DNA from: Actinomycetes bacterium
GTDB taxonomy: Bacteria > Actinomycetota > CALGFH01
NCBI GenBank assembly: GCA_030152105.1
Contig: JASLIH010000138.1
Span: forward strand, 1-15,937
Length of the DNA stretch: 15,937 nt
Direction of reading: 5' to 3'
Positions 13,079-15,937 of this stretch are shown piece by piece. Numbering within the stretch: the first letter of the stretch is position 1; every line of letters begins with the position of its first letter. The position numbers and the translations under genes are program-made. The notes below the pieces were generated by a model, which did no database searches, had not been told where the DNA came from, and worked only from the letters and a program-made list of their open reading frames with translations.

Positions 13079-13084
13079 TAGCGT
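13079..13084 (+). promoter_or_regulatory. Possible -10 (TAGCGT) for the kinase-flippase fusion gene
   Basis: TAGCGT lies 37 nt before the GTG at 13122. TTGTGG (13051-13056) is 22 bp upstream, which is too far for a standard -35. The support is weak and rests mainly on the TAG-N-N-T pattern shared with other genes here. Confidence 0.25.
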
Positions 13085-13121
13085 CCCACCACAGAGCGCC
13101 CGCACCCGGGAAGGAACGGCC

Positions 13122-15494
13122 GTGCCCGACCCCGCGCAGGAGCCGGCGCGCCACGAGCGGTCGCCGGTCGACCTGCTGCGCCTGACCGTGGCCGCGCTCG
13201 CGTTCCTGCTCTGCCTGGCCCTGGCCGTGGGGGCCGAGAACACCATGGTGGGGGTCGAGGCCGACCTGCTCCAGGCGGTCAACCGGGTGCCGTCGGCGCT
13301 GGCCGTGTTCTTCGTCGGGCTGGTGCAGCTCGTGGCCCTGGCGGCCCCGCTGGTGCTGGTCGCGGTGGCCCTCGTCCTGCGCCGGTTCCGCCTGGCCGTG
13401 CTGCTCGTCGCCGTCCCGCTGGCCGCCGCCGTCCTCGAGGGGGTGCTGGCCGGGCGGCTCGACCGCCTCCGGCCGCCCCTCCTGGAACAGGCCCTGGCCG
13501 GTGAATCCCTGGTGGCGGGGGCGGCCTTCCCGAGCAGCGCCTGGATCTGCGGGGCGGCCGCCGCCGCCGTCCTGGCCAGCCCCTGGCTCACCCGCGGGTG
13601 GCGGCGGGCCGCCTGGTCGCTGGTCGCCATCTTCGCCGTGACCCGGATGGTGACCGGCCTGGAGGTGCCGCTGGACGTGATCGCCGCGATCGCGCTCGGC
13701 GCCGTGGTCGGGTCGGCCGCGCTGCTGCTGGTCGGGCGGCCGAGCCTGCGCCCGGACAGGTCGCAGCTGATGGACGCGCTCGCCCGCGCCGGCCTCGGGG
13801 TGGCGTCCCTGACGCGCGCCGGCGTGGACGCCCGGGGCTCGACCCCGTACTTCGCCCGGCTCGCCGACGGCCGCCAGCTGTTCGTCAAGGCCCTCGGGCA
13901 GGACGAGCGCGACGCCGACCTCATGTTCCGCGCCTGGCGGCGGCTGCGGCTCCAGAACGTCGGCGACGACGTGCCGTACTCGACCCTGCGGCGGGCCGTC
14001 GAGCACGAGGCGCTGGTGTCGCTGAAGGCGACCGACGCCGGGGTCCGCACGCCCCATCTGGTCACGGTCGTCGAGGTCGGCGAGCTGGCCATGGTGCTGG
14101 CCTACGACGCCGTCGACGGCCGCTCGCTCGACAAGGTGGACGACGGCGAGATCGACGACGACGTCCTGAAGGGGGTCTGGCGCCAGGTCGCCCGGCTCCG
14201 GCGGGAGCGGATCGCCCACCGGGACCTGCGCCTGGCGAATTTGTTCCTCGACCCCGACGGTCGCGCCTGGCTGATCGACTTCGGCTTCGCCGAGCTGGCC
14301 GCCACCGACGCCATGCTGGACGAAGACGCCGCCGAGCTGCTGTCCTCCACCTACACCAAGGTCGGGGCCGAGCGGGCGGTGGCCGCGGCGGTGGAGGCGC
14401 TGGGCCCCGACCCGGTGGCGGCCGCGCTGCGCTACGTGCAGCCGGCCGCCCTGAGCACGGCCACCCGCAAGGCCGTCAACGCCCTGCCCGGCAAGGGCAA
14501 GCCGCTCCAGGCGGAGATCCTTCGGGCCACCGGCAGCCCCGAGCCGGACTATGTCCAGGTGGAGCGGGTCAGCGCCCGGCGGGTGGCGGTCTGGCTGCTC
14601 ACCGGGGTCGCCGTCTACTTCCTGATCCATCAGCTCTCCGATGTCAGCTTCCTGGCCCAGCGGATCCGGGGGGCCGACTGGCGCTGGCTGCCGGCGATCG
14701 TGGTCATGTCGGTGCTCAGCTACGTGGCGGCCACCATGAGCGCGATCGGCTCGGTCCCCGACCGGCTGCCGCCCTGGCCGACGTTCGTGGCCCAGGTCGC
14801 CGCGTCGTTCGTGAACTGGGTCACGCCGGCCAAGGTCGGCGGCCTCGCCCTAGGTGCCCGCTTCATGGAGCGCCAGGGAGTCAACGCCGCGGTGGCGGTC
14901 ACCGGGGCCGGGATCAACGCGGGCGCCGGCGCGGTCATGCACGCCGCCCTGCTCGGCATCTTCGTGGTGGCGGTGGGAGCAAGGGGCCTGAACGGCGTCC
15001 ACCCCCCGTCGCCCCGGACCCTGCTCCTGGTCGGGCTCGGCATCCTGGGCGTCTCCGGCCTGGTCGCCGCCGTCCCGGCCGGGCGCCGGCTGGTCTACCG
15101 GCAGGTGGTCCCGAACCTTGGGCGGGCCGTCCGCGGGATCCGGGAGCTTGCCGGCCACCCTGGCAAGCTCGCGCTGCTGTTCGGCGGGTCGGCCCTGGTC
15201 ACCCTCTGCCTCGGCCTGTGCCTGGCCTACTGCGTCGAGGCGTTCGGGGGCGGCCTGCCCCTGCCCGCGATCATCGCCGCCTACCTGGTGGGCGCGGCCA
15301 TCGCCCAGGTCGCCCCCACCCCAGGAGGGATCGGCGCCGTCGAGGCGGCCCTGATCGCCGGTCTGACCGCCGCCGGCCTGGACAAGGAGACGGTGCTGCC
15401 GGCGGTGTTCCTGTTCCGGCTGGTCACCTTCTGGCTCCCGATCCTGCCTGGCTGGCTGGCGTTCACCTGGCTGCAGCGCACCGACCAGATCTGA
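13122..15494 (+). CDS. Fusion of degenerate PAP2-like membrane domain, kinase-like domain and flippase-like (LPG-synthase TM) domain
   Basis: A 790-residue membrane protein with three parts. Residues 15-205 hold about six hydrophobic helices in PAP2 order, with LDRLRP (113-118), FPSSAW (136-141) and TRMVTGLEVPLD (174-185). The catalytic histidines of PSGH and SRx5HxxxD are replaced by Ala and Glu, so phosphatase activity is probably lost. Residues 235-420 are a lipopolysaccharide-kinase/aminoglycoside-phosphotransferase-like domain with its key residues present: K256 (LFVKAL), E295 (EHEA), HRDLRLANLFLD (H367, D369, N373) and DFGF (D387). Residues 487-785 form a multi-helix UPF0104/PF03706 domain with the signature APTPGGIGAVEA (731-742), as in MprF and flippase-like proteins. 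It may move or modify a lipid-linked substrate. The GTG start has GGGAAGGA just upstream. Confidence 0.88.
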   Translation: MPDPAQEPARHERSPVDLLRLTVAALAFLLCLALAVGAENTMVGVEADLLQAVNRVPSALAVFFVGLVQLVALAAPLVLVAVALVLRRFRLAVLLVAVPLAAAVLEGVLAGRLDRLRPPLLEQALAGESLVAGAAFPSSAWICGAAAAAVLASPWLTRGWRRAAWSLVAIFAVTRMVTGLEVPLDVIAAIALGAVVGSAALLLVGRPSLRPDRSQLMDALARAGLGVASLTRAGVDARGSTPYFARLADGRQLFVKALGQDERDADLMFRAWRRLRLQNVGDDVPYSTLRRAVEHEALVSLKATDAGVRTPHLVTVVEVGELAMVLAYDAVDGRSLDKVDDGEIDDDVLKGVWRQVARLRRERIAHRDLRLANLFLDPDGRAWLIDFGFAELAATDAMLDEDAAELLSSTYTKVGAERAVAAAVEALGPDPVAAALRYVQPAALSTATRKAVNALPGKGKPLQAEILRATGSPEPDYVQVERVSARRVAVWLLTGVAVYFLIHQLSDVSFLAQRIRGADWRWLPAIVVMSVLSYVAATMSAIGSVPDRLPPWPTFVAQVAASFVNWVTPAKVGGLALGARFMERQGVNAAVAVTGAGINAGAGAVMHAALLGIFVVAVGARGLNGVHPPSPRTLLLVGLGILGVSGLVAAVPAGRRLVYRQVVPNLGRAVRGIRELAGHPGKLALLFGGSALVTLCLGLCLAYCVEAFGGGLPLPAIIAAYLVGAAIAQVAPTPGGIGAVEAALIAGLTAAGLDKETVLPAVFLFRLVTFWLPILPGWLAFTWLQRTDQI

Positions 15495-15504
15495 GCCGGT
15501 TGGC

Positions 15505-15546
15505 CGGACTGGCGGGCATTCGTCCTCGGTAGCCCTGCCTAGTCCG
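15505..15546 (+). terminator. Long hairpin after the fusion gene
   Basis: CGGACT-GGC-GGGC (15505-15517) pairs with GCCC-t-GCC-t-AGTCCG (15532-15546), giving about 13 bp with two single-base bulges and a 14-nt loop. It starts 11 nt after the stop codon. There is no U-tract, but length and position make it the best terminator candidate in the window. Confidence 0.6.
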
Positions 15547-15555
15547 CCGTCCAGC

Positions 15556-15583
15556 TTGAGTCGGCAACACCCCCACCTATGGT
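15556..15583 (+). promoter_or_regulatory. Promoter: TTGAGT - 16 bp - TATGGT
   Basis: TTGAGT (15556-15561) and TATGGT (15578-15583) are well spaced, and TATGGT is the same -10 as at 9504. Transcription would begin near 15590, leaving a leader of about 150 nt before the ATG at 15740, much longer than any other leader here. Confidence 0.58.
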
Positions 15584-15606
15584 AGGGGCCTGGTCTGCGT
15601 GGCTAA

Positions 15607-15720
15607 CTGGCCCTGCGGGGGCCGGCTGCGACGCCTCCGAGGGACGCCAGGAGGCGAGGGGGCATGCAGGGGTCGGTCGGGACCGAGAGGGACAGGCGGC
15701 CGAGGGCTGCCCGCGGCCGC
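15607..15720 (+). promoter_or_regulatory. Hairpin-rich 5' leader, candidate cis-regulatory RNA
   Basis: Four inverted repeats follow one another. They are CTGGCCC/GGGCCGG (15607-15625, one G-U), CGCCTCC/GGAGGCG (15632-15656, 11-nt loop), TCGGTC/GACCGA (15673-15686, 2-nt spacer, so more like a DNA dyad or an intermolecular site) and GCGGCC/GGCCGC enclosing GGG/CCC (15696-15720). The last ends 3 nt before the GGGGAG ribosome site (15724-15729). I could not match it to a known riboswitch class. High GC makes hairpins common, so the support is the regular series plus the long leader. Confidence 0.35.
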
Positions 15721-15739
15721 TCCGGGGAGCGCCAGCGCC

Positions 15740-15937
15740 ATGCTGGGGGGCGGCTCGGTGCTGCGGGCGGCCGACGTCGACGTGGGCCAGGCCCGCGCAC
15801 GGCGCCGCCAGCGTCGCCTGACCCGGCTGGCCGTCGTCCTCTGGGTGACCACCCTGGCCGTCTGGTGGCGGGTCCTGACCGGAGGGTCGCTCAACCCGCT
15901 GGACGGCCTGCGGCTGGGGCCCGACGCCATGCTGTGG
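15740..15937 (+). CDS. N-terminal part of a membrane protein (3' truncated by window), possibly a membrane-anchored AAA ATPase
   Basis: The frame is open from ATG 15740 to the window end (66 codons). It begins MLGGGSVLRAADVDVGQARA, then a strongly basic stretch (RRRQRRLTRL), a hydrophobic segment (about 30-47, AVVLWVTTLAVWW) and a Gly/Leu-rich stretch. This is the N-terminus of a membrane-anchored protein with a basic cytosolic face. From memory it resembles the start of actinobacterial FtsH-like or other membrane-anchored AAA ATPases, but no catalytic motif is inside the window. GGGGAG lies 10 nt upstream, and the leader is long and structured. Confidence 0.55.
   Translation, partial: MLGGGSVLRAADVDVGQARARRRQRRLTRLAVVLWVTTLAVWWRVLTGGSLNPLDGLRLGPDAMLW

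Noticed and set aside
13598..15532. 644-codon plus-strand frame inside the fusion gene
   Set aside because: It is an Arg/Gly/Ala/Pro-rich shadow of the real frame, which has clear kinase and flippase motifs.
1..15937. CRISPR array, tRNA or rRNA genes, insertion sequence, integrase or phage genes
   Set aside because: No regularly spaced long repeats, cloverleaf-like segments, transposase motifs or attachment-site duplications were seen on reading through. Small tRNA-like elements could be missed without a covariance search.

Overview
The window is very GC-rich (codon third positions are nearly all G or C). It carries ordinary chromosomal genes of actinobacterial type: IspH, a divergent YchF-like ATPase, a bacterial-PH-domain (YdbS/YdbT-like) pair and a giant kinase/flippase fusion. 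Two perfect TTGTCCACA boxes of the kind preferred by high-GC actinobacterial DnaA, and several probable leaderless transcripts, point the same way. I read it as a chromosomal segment of a member of the Actinomycetota, possibly outside the well-studied genera; nothing here fixes the genus. I see no tRNA, rRNA, CRISPR array, transposase or phage gene.

Layout. 1-177 is the end of a plus-strand amidohydrolase, most like formimidoylglutamate deiminase (HutF). 178-350 is a convergent gap with an 11-bp tandem repeat, a terminator-like hairpin and a DnaA box. 351-2466 is a minus-strand two-gene operon of membrane PH-domain proteins. 2505-2882 (minus) is a small glyoxalase-fold (VOC) protein, divergent from ispH. 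2966-5218 is a tight two-gene operon, ispH plus an FAD-dependent amine-oxidase/phytoene-desaturase-like protein. 5278-5343 is a 21-codon remnant of a second copy of the beta-propeller gene found at 8067. 5410-6594 (minus) and 6680-7825 (plus) are a divergent thiolase and a flavin monooxygenase-like protein. 8067-9466 pairs a cytosolic six-bladed Asp-box/BNR propeller with a MoaD/ThiS-like small protein ending in Gly-Gly. 9560-10108 is an unknown single-pass membrane protein. 10233-11282 (minus) is a cysteine-free YchF-like ATPase. 11341-12555 is a receiver-histidine-kinase fusion, followed by a small lipoprotein (12604-12999). 13122-15494 is a 790-residue protein fusing a degenerate PAP2 region, an intact kinase-like domain and a flippase-like (LPG-synthase TM) region. 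15740-15937 is the start of another membrane protein behind a long, hairpin-rich leader.

How the parts fit. ispH makes isoprenoid precursors and is coupled to an oxidoreductase of a family that includes carotenoid desaturases. The propeller and ubiquitin-like gene overlap in signals and almost certainly form one operon of unknown function; this is the best candidate for an undescribed system. At the regulatory level, a TAG(G/A)NT box sits 6-9 nt before the ATG of at least five genes on both strands, which looks like a promoter grammar for leaderless or nearly leaderless mRNAs. Genes with longer leaders have a -35/-10 pair further upstream.
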